DNA of 64,000 nucleotides, taken from NCBI GenBank assembly GCA_036268055.1, contig DATAUW010000016.1, positions 208,558 through 272,557 on the forward strand, given 5' to 3'. Shown here piece by piece: positions 8,604 to 17,212 of this stretch; position 1 is the first letter of the stretch; the number at the start of each line of letters is the position of its first letter. The translations under genes were made by a program, and so were the position numbers. The stretch is from Verrucomicrobiia bacterium. Lineage in GTDB: Bacteria; Verrucomicrobiota; Verrucomicrobiia; Limisphaerales; Pedosphaeraceae. Under the pieces are notes generated by a model. The model was not told the origin of the DNA. It did not search any database and saw only the letters and a list, made by a program, of their open reading frames with translations.

Positions 8604-9424
8604 ATTCATTTTCGAAACAACGGTGGCGGGGAATTGTTTTGCTTCTGATTTTTTCTGCGGCCTGCATTGCGGCTTACTTCAAATACGGCCCGGTATTTCC
8701 GCGCTTGAGCTACTTTACCGGCGCGCTGCTCTTCGCCGTGATGGTGATCCTCACGCTTTATAATGGCCGCAAAAAACTGCCGTTTCTTCCGCTTGGCACT
8801 TCCGAAGGCTGGCTGCAATTCCACATCTACGCCGGATTTTTTACAGCAGTGTTGTTTGTGCTGCACATCCGGTTTCGCTGGCCCACCGGCTGGTTCGAGA
8901 TCGTGTTGTTCACACTGTATGTGCTGGTGACGTTGAGTGGCATTGCGGGCTTGATCGTCACGCGCATGATTCCCAAACGTCTGACCACGCGCGGCGGCGA
9001 AGTTTTATATGAGCGCATCCCGGTTATTCGCGCGATGTTGCAGGAGCAGGCCGAGATGCTGGCCTTGAAATCCATGCCGGCGATGCACTCGACGACCATC
9101 GCGGATTTTTATACGCGTTATCTGGACGACTTCTTTGACGGCCCGCGAAATTTGTCGCTGCACATCTTTGAAGTCCGGCGTCCGCTCAATGTGTTGCAAA
9201 ATCGCATCACCGACCTGAGCCGTTATCTCAACGCGCAGGAACAGGAGACGCTCAACAAAATCTCAACGCTCGTCCGGCAGAAGGATGGCCTGGATTATCA
9301 TCAATCGTTGCAAACGCTATTGCGCGGCTGGCTGTTCGTTCACATCCCACTGACGTATAGCCTGATGCTGTTTTCGATCATGCACATTGTGTTGGTCTAT
9401 GCTTTCTCGGGAGGAGCCCGGTGA
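8600..9424 (+). CDS. Ferric-reductase-like bis-haem b membrane protein
   Basis: 274 residues with about five transmembrane helices. Start chosen at the ATG at 8600, which overlaps the previous stop as ATGA; a GTG at 8588 is also in frame. Two HX13H pairs are present, one in FHIYAGFFTAVLFVLH near residue 80 and one in VHIPLTYSLMLFSIMH near the C-terminus. This spacing is the classical bis-haem b ligand pattern of the ferric reductase/NADPH oxidase family. An amphipathic loop of about 120 residues separates the halves. Unlike true ferric reductases it has no fused flavin domain; the separate reductase at 5561 could supply it. Likely role: carrying electrons across the inner membrane. Confidence 0.85.
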   Translation: MNSFSKQRWRGIVLLLIFSAACIAAYFKYGPVFPRLSYFTGALLFAVMVILTLYNGRKKLPFLPLGTSEGWLQFHIYAGFFTAVLFVLHIRFRWPTGWFEIVLFTLYVLVTLSGIAGLIVTRMIPKRLTTRGGEVLYERIPVIRAMLQEQAEMLALKSMPAMHSTTIADFYTRYLDDFFDGPRNLSLHIFEVRRPLNVLQNRITDLSRYLNAQEQETLNKISTLVRQKDGLDYHQSLQTLLRGWLFVHIPLTYSLMLFSIMHIVLVYAFSGGAR

Positions 9425-11142
9425 AAGACCAGTTGCCTTCGCCTGATCCCGATTCCAGCCATTATGTGCGGCCCACGCAGCAGTGGATTTGTGGCAAGGC
9501 GGCCGAAGGCCAGAGCTGCCGCATCGGCCCGGATTGCCACGGTAATTGCCGTGCCGTTTCTGAATGCGCGCCGGTGCTCGAAGTCAAGCCGGGCGACGCC
9601 AAGGGCCGTTACAAATGCACGCGCCCGCCTGAATACGGCGGCCCTTGCGAAAATGGCCCGCTGCCCAATGGCAGTTGCGGACGCCCCATCACCCGTTGCC
9701 AGCCAATCCGCAGTCTGCGCAACCGCCGCAAGGTGGTCACGAGTTTCATAACGATGTTGACGGTCGCGCTGCTGCTCGTCGCCATGGGTGGCGAAAAACG
9801 CTGGAACTTTATTAGCCCAGGAAAAATTTCGTCGCAACATTCCGGTTCAGGGTTTTCAGAAGCCTTCGCGTGGATGCATTCTGGCGAAGCCGCGACTGAT
9901 TCCAGTTGCGCCGCCTGCCACGTTAGCGCGCGCGCGAAATCCGCCGGATGGGTAGTCACCGCACTCGAATCCAATCCAGGCCCATTGCATCGCCACACGC
10001 TCGCGCTCATGACCGTGTCGGACATGACTTCGATAGATGAGAATTGCGAGCGCTGCCATACCGGCCACACTTTTCACGAGCCGAACGTGGTGCAGGACCA
10101 TTCCTGCTCCGCGTGCCATCGCGAGCACATGGGCTCGGGGCTGATGAAAGCGCCGGCGGACAGCAACTGCGAAATCTGCCACGGCAACGCGAGCATCATG
10201 GAAGCATCCGCCGCGAAAGGAGCTACTCTATCGCCGGCTCTGTTTAATTTCCGCCCTGACAACGGGCGCAATGTTTTTCACGCCCCGCGTCCGAAGGAAG
10301 GTTACACCAAAGTCATTCATTCCTTCGCAACCGACCATCCGGAATTCCAAATCATCGCGGACAGGTTGCAGGATCCCGACTCGCTCAAGTTCAATCACCA
10401 AAAGCATCTGACCTCGCCCACGATTCCGCTGGTGAACGGCCATAAATTGGAGTGCGTGGATTGCCATAAACTTGACTCGGCTGGGCATTACCGGCAATCC
10501 ATCACGTTCGAGCAAAATTGCCGCCAATGTCACTCGCTGCAATTTGACACGCACAACCCCGACCTTGCAGTGCCCCACGGCGACTCAGCGTTCGTGCGCG
10601 ATTTCCTCCGCAGCTTGCCGGTGCAATACGCAGAATATGGCCTTCATAAAAGGGGCATCGTCGCGAAGGCCGACCTTGATGATTTCGTCCAACAACAGAT
10701 GAAGCAAATCCGCGACGACGAAATCAGCGGCGAAGACCTCGAGCAAAAAGTTTTCTTCGGCGATTCCAAACAACAGCGCGCGCAGTTTCCCGCCTGCACT
10801 TACTGTCACGAAGTGAAACCGAATGGCGATGGCGCGCCGATCGTCACCAAGCCCGTGATCATGGATCGCTGGATGGTGCGCGGCAGCTTCGATCACTCAA
10901 AGCATCTAACGGTCGAATGTATGAAATGCCACGAAGTTTTGCACAGCACGCAAACTTCTGATGTGTTGCTGCCATCCAAAGCAACATGCGTGGAATGCCA
11001 CAGTCCCAAAGGTGGCGTGGCGAATGGTTGCTCGACTTGCCACAGTTACCATGCGCCCTCCAATGGAACGCAAGTCCAGGTCAAGGCCATGCCCGGCGAC
11101 CATGCGACGAGCGGTATGATAAGGTTGGCGGAGCAGAAGTAG
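9421..11142 (+). CDS. Membrane-anchored decahaem cytochrome c with cysteine-rich N-terminal domain
   Basis: 573 residues. It starts with GTG at 9421, overlapping the previous stop as GTGA. Residues 1-100 form a soluble segment with nine cysteines (24, 33, 39, 43, 49, 66, 76, 86, 93) but no CXXCH. A transmembrane helix follows at about 104-123. The remaining part, presumably periplasmic, has ten CXXCH motifs between about residue 163 and the C-terminus (CAACH, CERCH, CSACH, CEICH, CVDCH, CRQCH, CTYCH, CMKCH, CVECH, CSTCH), with many extra His suitable as bis-His ligands. It is the last gene of the operon and probably the outlet to periplasmic acceptors such as the cytochrome at 4279. Confidence 0.9.
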   Translation: MKDQLPSPDPDSSHYVRPTQQWICGKAAEGQSCRIGPDCHGNCRAVSECAPVLEVKPGDAKGRYKCTRPPEYGGPCENGPLPNGSCGRPITRCQPIRSLRNRRKVVTSFITMLTVALLLVAMGGEKRWNFISPGKISSQHSGSGFSEAFAWMHSGEAATDSSCAACHVSARAKSAGWVVTALESNPGPLHRHTLALMTVSDMTSIDENCERCHTGHTFHEPNVVQDHSCSACHREHMGSGLMKAPADSNCEICHGNASIMEASAAKGATLSPALFNFRPDNGRNVFHAPRPKEGYTKVIHSFATDHPEFQIIADRLQDPDSLKFNHQKHLTSPTIPLVNGHKLECVDCHKLDSAGHYRQSITFEQNCRQCHSLQFDTHNPDLAVPHGDSAFVRDFLRSLPVQYAEYGLHKRGIVAKADLDDFVQQQMKQIRDDEISGEDLEQKVFFGDSKQQRAQFPACTYCHEVKPNGDGAPIVTKPVIMDRWMVRGSFDHSKHLTVECMKCHEVLHSTQTSDVLLPSKATCVECHSPKGGVANGCSTCHSYHAPSNGTQVQVKAMPGDHATSGMIRLAEQK

Positions 11143-11218
11143 CAAAGTTGGTGGGCATCTTATTTGCGGCGAGCTTGTGCGCTCTTCAGTGCGAGATACA
11201 ACCCAGTCTTTGCACAAA

Positions 11219-12796
11219 TCACAACGCCGGGTTGCGCGGGAACTTGGCGTAGGGCAGACGGGCGTCACTGTAGAAAAAGTGGTCGGAACGGATGTTGACG
11301 GGCGCGAGAAAATTTGCGGTGCCGGAAGCAGTAATAATATCGTCCTGATCCACGCCATCGCCTGACACGCCGATGGCACCGATCAACTGGCCGTTGCGAT
11401 ACAGCGGAAAACCGCCGGGGAAAATCGTGATGCCGTTTGGCAGATTGGGATCAGGTGTTGCCAAAGCGGAACTGAGCACGACGCCATTGAGCGGATTCAT
11501 CGCGCCAGCCGGGAAAAGCGAAAAGTGCTCTTGCATGCCCCAGAAAATTCCCGGTTCAGTGCCATTGAGGCCGGGCGGGAAAAATTCCTCGGCGAGGAAG
11601 CCGACGGCACGTGCCGAGAAAGCGTAATTGGTGCTGGAGAAAAATACGGCAGTGCGGGCCTTCTGAACCGCAACATCCCAACTGAACATGGTCGCGCCTT
11701 TGGTGCGAATCGTGCCGAGCACGACTGGAGTGCCGCCGTCTATGTTCGGATTATTGACCACGGTGATGAAGACTTGCGCCGCCTGGCCGCGAGGAAGGCG
11801 GATGCCCGCGCGGGTGGTGCGGGCACGATCGGCGGCGAGCGAAAGGATGCCGACGACTTCATTAGATGTAAGGCGCGCTGCTCCATTGATGTTGCCCACG
11901 AGCGGATCATCGCGAATTGGCTGGCGGATTTCGCACATCTGGCCTCCAAAAGTATTGGTCGGGTACGGGAAAAGCGGCGGCGAGGCCATCACTGCGTACG
12001 GAGCCACATGCTGATCAGGTAAACTGGCAAACGGCGTGACGGCGCCAAGGCTCGTGGTGCTGCTGACATAGGCCAGGCGGAAGCCATTGATGGTATCGTT
12101 GGAGCCAAAATAAATCGGGTCGGGCGAATAATCAGTCTCGGCGGCCAGAGCCACGTCTTCATCAATGGTTGGCGTTTGCACGTTTTGGATGGCGGTGGCG
12201 TCATCCATGTGAGAAACACCCACGCCGCCGACGAGATAATTGCTGACGTAAAGGGGAACGCCGCCGGGTGCGCCAGCGAGGCCGCCAGTCACCGGTTGTG
12301 GAACGCTTACGACATAATTAGAAGTCGCAGGACTGGCGACATTGGTGACGATACTGCCGGGACCTTTGATGCGATTGATGTCGGAGAATTGCAGGTTGGA
12401 GAAATTGACGCCAACGAGTGGGCCAGGGCCGGAATTTTGGACGTTGGGCGGAAAATTTTGTTGAACAATGAAACCCGCAGTGCGAGAGGTAAAGGCATGT
12501 TGATCACTACTGAGAAAGGAGGCAGTCCCGGCCTTCCCAATCGCAATCGCGAGAACAGCTTGCGACGGGGTGGTCCCATTAACCGACCAGACGCCACAGA
12601 CGAAACCCTCCCGATCCACCACGGCGATAACACTATCGGGAGAGATGACTTTTGCGCGGGCAACTCCTTGTGCGATAACCTTTTGCACGTCGGACAATGC
12701 GAGTTGTGGAATGGGCTGAAAAAGACCGTATTGGGCAAAGCCCGGATAGGCTGCCAGCCCCAGACCAAAAACGATTGCCAACAAGCGTTTTATCAC
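11219..12796 (-). CDS. Secreted protein with two GlcG/HbpS-type haem-binding domains
   Basis: About 525 residues from a GTG at 12796, which gives a clean signal peptide ending in PGFAQ; an in-frame start at 12874 would add 26 residues that do not look like a signal. The body contains two copies of the GlcG/HbpS fold (older name DUF336). Each has a segment like VIAVVDREGFVCGVW or VFITVVNNPNID, a KARTAVFFSS or GKAGTASFLSS segment, and a late GGFPLYRNGQLIGAIGVSG or GGVPLYVSNYLVGGVGVS segment. Relatives bind haem or corrinoid-like ligands. It is convergent with the decahaem cytochrome gene 76 bases away; a link to haem metabolism is possible but only positional. Confidence 0.8.
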   Translation of the reverse strand: MIKRLLAIVFGLGLAAYPGFAQYGLFQPIPQLALSDVQKVIAQGVARAKVISPDSVIAVVDREGFVCGVWSVNGTTPSQAVLAIAIGKAGTASFLSSDQHAFTSRTAGFIVQQNFPPNVQNSGPGPLVGVNFSNLQFSDINRIKGPGSIVTNVASPATSNYVVSVPQPVTGGLAGAPGGVPLYVSNYLVGGVGVSHMDDATAIQNVQTPTIDEDVALAAETDYSPDPIYFGSNDTINGFRLAYVSSTTSLGAVTPFASLPDQHVAPYAVMASPPLFPYPTNTFGGQMCEIRQPIRDDPLVGNINGAARLTSNEVVGILSLAADRARTTRAGIRLPRGQAAQVFITVVNNPNIDGGTPVVLGTIRTKGATMFSWDVAVQKARTAVFFSSTNYAFSARAVGFLAEEFFPPGLNGTEPGIFWGMQEHFSLFPAGAMNPLNGVVLSSALATPDPNLPNGITIFPGGFPLYRNGQLIGAIGVSGDGVDQDDIITASGTANFLAPVNIRSDHFFYSDARLPYAKFPRNPAL

Positions 12797-12884
12797 CGCC
12801 AAAAGTGTGTGGCGGAAAAGAACTGGCGGCAAGTGCAAAGTTGGGTATGTTAGGTGCTGTTGAGAACATAGCAAAAATGAGAAG

Positions 12885-12914
12885 TTGACATCGCTTCCCG
12901 ATTTTGCTTATTTA
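12885..12914 (+). promoter_or_regulatory. Probable promoter of rplU-rpmA
   Basis: A perfect TTGACA at 12885-12890 is followed by an 18-base spacer and a weak TATTTA at 12909-12914. A GAGGGGA ribosome site lies just before the rplU ATG at 12937, giving a leader of about 15-20 bases. The -10 is poor, so the exact element is uncertain. Confidence 0.5.
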
Positions 12915-12936
12915 TCCGTCCCTTTGAGGGGAAACT

Positions 12937-13248
12937 ATGTACGCTGTATTAGAAACTGGTAGCAAACAATACCGTGTCGCCGCGGGCGATACGCTGGAAA
13001 TCGAGCGCCTGGAAGTTGAATCCGGGAAGCCACACACTTTCGACCGAGTCCTGTTGGTGAGTAATGACGGCAAGCTGACGCTGGGTTCGCCCACTGTCGC
13101 CAACGCCAGCATCGTCGCCGACGTGATTGCACATAAACGCGGCGAAAAGAAAATCGCGTTCAAGATGAAACGCCGCAAGGGCTATCACCGTACGGTCGGC
13201 CACCGCCAGGAATTGACGGTCATCAAAATCACAGAGATCAAAGCATAA
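12937..13248 (+). CDS. rplU: 50S ribosomal protein L21
   Basis: 103 residues, the usual length. The N-terminus [14 protein letters not shown] and the later [17 protein letters not shown] segment are diagnostic of bL21, which binds 23S rRNA in the large subunit. rpmA follows 17 bases downstream, the standard pairing in bacteria. A TTGACA promoter element and a GAGGGGA ribosome site precede it. Confidence 0.98.
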   Translation: MYAVLETGSKQYRVAAGDTLEIERLEVESGKPHTFDRVLLVSNDGKLTLGSPTVANASIVADVIAHKRGEKKIAFKMKRRKGYHRTVGHRQELTVIKITEIKA

Positions 13249-13265
13249 GGGAAGCAGAAGAAGTT

Positions 13266-13529
13266 ATGGCACATAAAAAAGGTCAAGGCAGCGTCCGCAA
13301 CGGACGCGACAGCGCGAGCAAACGGCTCGGCGTGAAGCGGTATGGCGGTGAGTTTGTCACCGCGGGCAGCATCCTCGTGCGCCAGCGCGGCACGAAATTT
13401 TATGCCGGCAGCAATGTCGGCACTGGTCGCGATTGGACTTTGTTCGCCCTCGTGGACGGCAAAGTGCAGTTCGACAAGGAAAGCAAACGCATCAACGTGG
13501 TGGCGGAAGCCGCCGCGGGGAACAATTAA
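13266..13529 (+). CDS. rpmA: 50S ribosomal protein L27
   Basis: 87 residues. It begins [16 protein letters not shown] with the motifs [25 protein letters not shown] of bL27, whose N-terminal tail reaches the peptidyl-transferase centre. There is no N-terminal extension of the kind cleaved in Firmicutes. It is cotranscribed with rplU and followed by a terminator at 13550. Confidence 0.98.
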   Translation: MAHKKGQGSVRNGRDSASKRLGVKRYGGEFVTAGSILVRQRGTKFYAGSNVGTGRDWTLFALVDGKVQFDKESKRINVVAEAAAGNN

Positions 13530-13549
13530 TTTTCCAAAAATTTATTCGC

Positions 13550-13580
13550 AAAGGCGGGGTCATTGACCTCGCCTTTTTTA
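13550..13580 (+). terminator. Rho-independent terminator after rpmA
   Basis: A stem of about 13 bp between AAAGGCGGGGTCA (13550-13562) and TGACCTCGCCTTT (13564-13576), with one G-T pair and a tight loop, runs into a T tract (13574-13579). It lies 20 bases after the rpmA stop. Confidence 0.85.
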
Positions 13581-13608
13581 TTTGCCACCATCGCGCCAAA
13601 TCAACCCA

Positions 13609-13878
13609 ATGAAAAATATTTTTACGCTGTTTTTGTTTTCCATTTTATTCTGTGCGGCAGGTTGCGCTTCAAAGCCAGATTCAAACCCGGCGGGCGCCGC
13701 TCAACAAGCAGACTGGCAATATCGCACATTCCCCATCTCGGCAAAAACCTTCAGCGATGTTCAATATCAGATGCATAATCTCCAAATGCAGGGTTGGACG
13801 TATGTGGCAGTGGATAGTTCAAGCGCCACCACTGCCGGAGGCCTCTACCTCGTGCGGATGAAAAGGCCGAATCGTTAA
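13609..13878 (+). CDS. Small lipoprotein, DUF4177-like
   Basis: 89 residues from the ATG at 13609 (the in-frame ATG at 13582 lies next to the terminator and is unlikely). The signal MKNIFTLFLFSILFCAAGC ends in a lipobox (CAAGC). The mature part has the pattern WQYRTFPIS, LNQ-like helix, GWTYVAVDSS, GLYLVRMKR, which resembles the short alpha/beta DUF4177 fold. It precedes lptD by 95 bases in the same direction. Function unknown. Confidence 0.75.
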   Translation: MKNIFTLFLFSILFCAAGCASKPDSNPAGAAQQADWQYRTFPISAKTFSDVQYQMHNLQMQGWTYVAVDSSSATTAGGLYLVRMKRPNR

Positions 13879-13973
13879 ACGGAGGCGTGATTAGTTCTGC
13901 GCGCGCCATTTTTTCTTCAATCGTAAATCCAGCTTGGCAGTTGCGGCGCAGTTTGTTTAGCTGTGCGCACCTG

Positions 13974-16202
13974 ATGAGATACTTCCGCGCGCCACTGGCC
14001 TTTTTTTGTGCCTGCTTGTTCGCAGGAACCAGATTCGCCAGTGCCGCCGACACGCCGCCTCCCACGCTCGACATTCAGGCGCGCACCGAAGCGACCTTTT
14101 CCGAGACCAATGGCCTGTTGACCATCACCAATGGCGTGCTGGTGAAATACACGGACGCCACCGGCCTCACCGTTCTCACCGCCGACCGCGCCTCTATCAA
14201 TCAACGCAGCGGAGATATTTTTGCCGAGGGCGGCGTGCATCTGCAAAAGGACAACGAGACCTGGGCGGGCGAAAAGCTGCATTACAATTACGAGACGAAG
14301 GAAATGGAGGGCGATAAATTCCGCCTCGGCAAAGCGCCTTTCTACGTCGCGGGCGAAGGTCTTCATGGCGCATCCGGTGGCTCTGCCACCAACGGCGTTT
14401 ATCAGGGCACGAATGTCCTTGTCACCACCGATGATTATTACGAGCCTTTGCAAAAAGTCCGCGCGCAACATTTCACCATCGTCCCCGGCGAATATGTCGA
14501 GGCGCACGATGCCACGCTCTACATTGGTTCTGTGCCCGTATTTTATTTTCCGTATTATCGCAAGAGCCTCCAGCCCGACCAAAACTTTTTCACTTTCCTG
14601 CCCGGCTATCGCAGTTCGTACGGGCCCTATCTGTTGTCCACCTATAACATGGTTTTCAACGAGGCGTTTCGTGCAGCGGTGCATTTGGATTATCGCGTGA
14701 CGCGCGGCGTGGGCCTGGGGCCCGACTTCGATTATGATTTTGGCAAATGGGGCCAGGGTTCTTTCAAATATTATTACATTCGCGACCACAAACCGGGGAC
14801 CGATCCCGACATCGGCACGCCCATTCCCAAGGACCGCGACCGCGTTTATTTCTCTTATCACGCGAATCCCGCGACGAACCTGAATATCATGTCGCAGGTC
14901 GCGTATCAGCGCGACGCCTTCGTGGTGCGCGATTTTTTTGAATCGCAATATCAGAAGGACATTCAACCCAACACGTTCTTCGACGCGAATCAATTCTGGA
15001 ACAACTGGAGTCTTGATGCGCTGGTACAACCGCGCCTCAATCCGTATTGGGAAACTGTCGAACGTCTCCCCGACGTACGCCTGACCGGCTTCAAGCAACA
15101 ACTCGGCAATACACCGGTGTATTACGAGAGCCAAAGTTCCGTCGGATATTTTCGCCGATTGTTTGCCGATACAAACACTCTCATCGCCGGAATACCGGGC
15201 TCAGGGGATTTTTCCGGTTCACGCGCGGATACATTTCATCAACTCAGCATCCCTGAAACTTTCTTTGGCTGGCTGACCATCACACCGAAAGCCGGCGCGC
15301 GTTTCACTTACTACGATTCGACTTCAGGCGTTGGTGCGGACACCACCAACCATTCGCGCACGGTCTTGAATACCGGAGCCGAAGCGTCGTTCACTATGTC
15401 ACGCGTGTGGCCGGGCATCCGCAATGAATTTTTTGACGTGGATGGCATACGCCACATTTTTCAGCCCTCGATGGATTGGGTTTACGTTCCGCAGCCGAGC
15501 ACGCTGCCCTCGCAACTGCCCCAATTCGATTATCAACCGACCAACAGCCTGCGCCTGTTGCCCATTGATTATCCCGATTACAACTCGATTGATTCGATCA
15601 ACAGCGAGAACACCATTCGTTACGGTCTAAATAATCGTATCCAGACCAAGCGCAATGGCGAACTTGATGACCTCGTGAACTGGGGTGTTTACACCGATTG
15701 GAATTTGCGACCGCGCAGTGATGAAACAACTTTCTCGGATATTTATTCCGACCTGAGTGTCAAACCCAAGAAGTGGCTGACCTTCAATTCCTATACCCGT
15801 TACAGCATTGAAAATGGCCAGTTCAATTTGTCGCAACACAACATTACCTTGCAGCCGAACAGCACTTGGAACTGGAGTGTCGGCCATCTTTATTTGCGCA
15901 GCGGCACCATCTTCGGCGCGGGTGATAATCTCTATACGAGTGTTTTCTTCTACAAGCTCAACGAAAATTGGGGCACGCGGCTCGCGCATTATTTTGATGC
16001 CACCACCGGCACATTGCAGGAACAGGATTACACGATCTATCGCGACATGCGGAGTTGGACGGCGGCATTGACGTTCCGCGCGCTGAATAATTTATCCAAC
16101 GGCAAAGACTACACCGTCGCCTTCAGTTTCTCGCTCAAGTCCGTTCCGAAATTCGGACTCGGCGCCGACACCGTCCGCGCCGCTCCGCTGGTGGGCTATT
16201 GA
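13974..16202 (+). CDS. lptD: LPS-assembly outer membrane protein LptD (OstA-like)
   Basis: 742 residues from the ATG at 13974, which gives a good signal peptide ending FASAAD; a GTG at 13887 is also in frame. The N-terminal OstA/LptA-like jellyroll (about 30-190) has the typical DRASINQRSGDIFAEGGV pattern. The rest is a large beta-barrel with alternating aromatic strands (FFTFLPGYRSSYGPYL, VHLDYRVTRGVGLGPDFDYDF) as in LptD. It should insert LPS into the outer leaflet together with LptE, which is not seen here. It shows that the organism has an LPS-type outer membrane. The gene is followed by metF after 57 bases. Confidence 0.88.
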   Translation: MRYFRAPLAFFCACLFAGTRFASAADTPPPTLDIQARTEATFSETNGLLTITNGVLVKYTDATGLTVLTADRASINQRSGDIFAEGGVHLQKDNETWAGEKLHYNYETKEMEGDKFRLGKAPFYVAGEGLHGASGGSATNGVYQGTNVLVTTDDYYEPLQKVRAQHFTIVPGEYVEAHDATLYIGSVPVFYFPYYRKSLQPDQNFFTFLPGYRSSYGPYLLSTYNMVFNEAFRAAVHLDYRVTRGVGLGPDFDYDFGKWGQGSFKYYYIRDHKPGTDPDIGTPIPKDRDRVYFSYHANPATNLNIMSQVAYQRDAFVVRDFFESQYQKDIQPNTFFDANQFWNNWSLDALVQPRLNPYWETVERLPDVRLTGFKQQLGNTPVYYESQSSVGYFRRLFADTNTLIAGIPGSGDFSGSRADTFHQLSIPETFFGWLTITPKAGARFTYYDSTSGVGADTTNHSRTVLNTGAEASFTMSRVWPGIRNEFFDVDGIRHIFQPSMDWVYVPQPSTLPSQLPQFDYQPTNSLRLLPIDYPDYNSIDSINSENTIRYGLNNRIQTKRNGELDDLVNWGVYTDWNLRPRSDETTFSDIYSDLSVKPKKWLTFNSYTRYSIENGQFNLSQHNITLQPNSTWNWSVGHLYLRSGTIFGAGDNLYTSVFFYKLNENWGTRLAHYFDATTGTLQEQDYTIYRDMRSWTAALTFRALNNLSNGKDYTVAFSFSLKSVPKFGLGADTVRAAPLVGY

Positions 16203-16259
16203 TTTGCAACCGCGTATTCGCACCTTTTCTTTCGCCGTAATTAGTGCATAGTTGAGCCA

Positions 16260-17147
16260 ATGCAATTTGTTCGCGATATTTTAAAGGCACGGCAAGCCGC
16301 CGGCAAACCCGTCATCTCCTTTGAATTTTTTCCGCCAAAAACTGACGAAGGCGATCGCACGCTGCTTGAAAAAACCCTTCCGGCATTGATGCCTTTGAAG
16401 CCAGACTTTTGCTCCGTCACCTACGGCGCGGGCGGCGGCACGCGAGATAAAACCTTGATGATCGTGGACCGCATCCAGCGCGAGCATAATCTCACGACCG
16501 TCATGCACTTGACGTGCGTCAATGCGACCAAAGAAGAAATCGGCAGTGTCGTTAGCGAAGCCCGCAAGCTTGGAGTGAAAAATATTTTGGCCTTGCGCGG
16601 TGATCCGCCGGGCGGCAATGGCGTGTTTACAAAAACCGAAGGTGGCTTTGAATTTTCCTATGAGCTGGTGAGTTACTTAAAAGAACTGGGCGGATTTTCC
16701 ATCGGGACGGCCGGTTTTCCCGAGGGGCATATCGCCTGCACGGAAGGCAAGGTCGTGGATTGGGGGCGGTTGAAAAATAAAATTGATTGCGGCGCGGATT
16801 TTGTGGTGACGCAATTATTTTTCGACAACGCGGATTTTTTTGAGTTCCGCGATCATCTAACGAAACTCGGAGTCACCGTGCCGATCTTTCCGGGCATCCT
16901 GCCCGTCTTGAGCGCCACGCAGACGAAACGCATTACTGCCTTGTGCGGCGCCAAACTACCGAAGGCGATGGTCTCCGGCCTGGAAAAATTCGCGGACAAT
17001 GACGAAGCCGCGATGCACTTCGGCATTGATTACGCGACGAAGCAATGCGCGGAATTACTGGCCGCGGGCGTCCCCGGCATGCACATGTACACGCTGAACA
17101 AGGCACTTTCGACGACGCAGGTGTTGAAGAATTTGAATTTGGTTTAA
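16260..17147 (+). CDS. metF: 5,10-methylenetetrahydrofolate reductase
   Basis: 295 residues, the normal bacterial length. FAD-dependent TIM-barrel enzyme reducing methylene-THF to methyl-THF for methionine synthesis. Diagnostic segments: ISFEFFPPKTDEG near the N-terminus, SVTYGAGGGTRDKT, LALRGDPPGG, HIACTEGKVVDWGRLKNKIDCGADFVVTQLFFD split over the middle, and GVPGMHMYTLNK at the end. A 16-bp palindrome overlaps its stop codon. mqnC follows in the same direction. Confidence 0.96.
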   Translation: MQFVRDILKARQAAGKPVISFEFFPPKTDEGDRTLLEKTLPALMPLKPDFCSVTYGAGGGTRDKTLMIVDRIQREHNLTTVMHLTCVNATKEEIGSVVSEARKLGVKNILALRGDPPGGNGVFTKTEGGFEFSYELVSYLKELGGFSIGTAGFPEGHIACTEGKVVDWGRLKNKIDCGADFVVTQLFFDNADFFEFRDHLTKLGVTVPIFPGILPVLSATQTKRITALCGAKLPKAMVSGLEKFADNDEAAMHFGIDYATKQCAELLAAGVPGMHMYTLNKALSTTQVLKNLNLV

Positions 17148-17212
17148 CCGCGGTTAAAAAAGGTTCCTTTGCAACGCTTGTTTCTCGTGTTGATTTCAAT
17201 TACTGTGCTTGC

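Noticed and set aside
13917..15134. Minus-strand open frame of 405 codons across lptD
   Set aside because: Antisense shadow of lptD; composition and lack of motifs argue against it.
17045..17212. N-terminal extension of mqnC into metF
   Set aside because: The open frame is there, but the extra 56 residues overlap metF in another frame and have no match to the MqnC start; the GTG at 17213 fits the family length.
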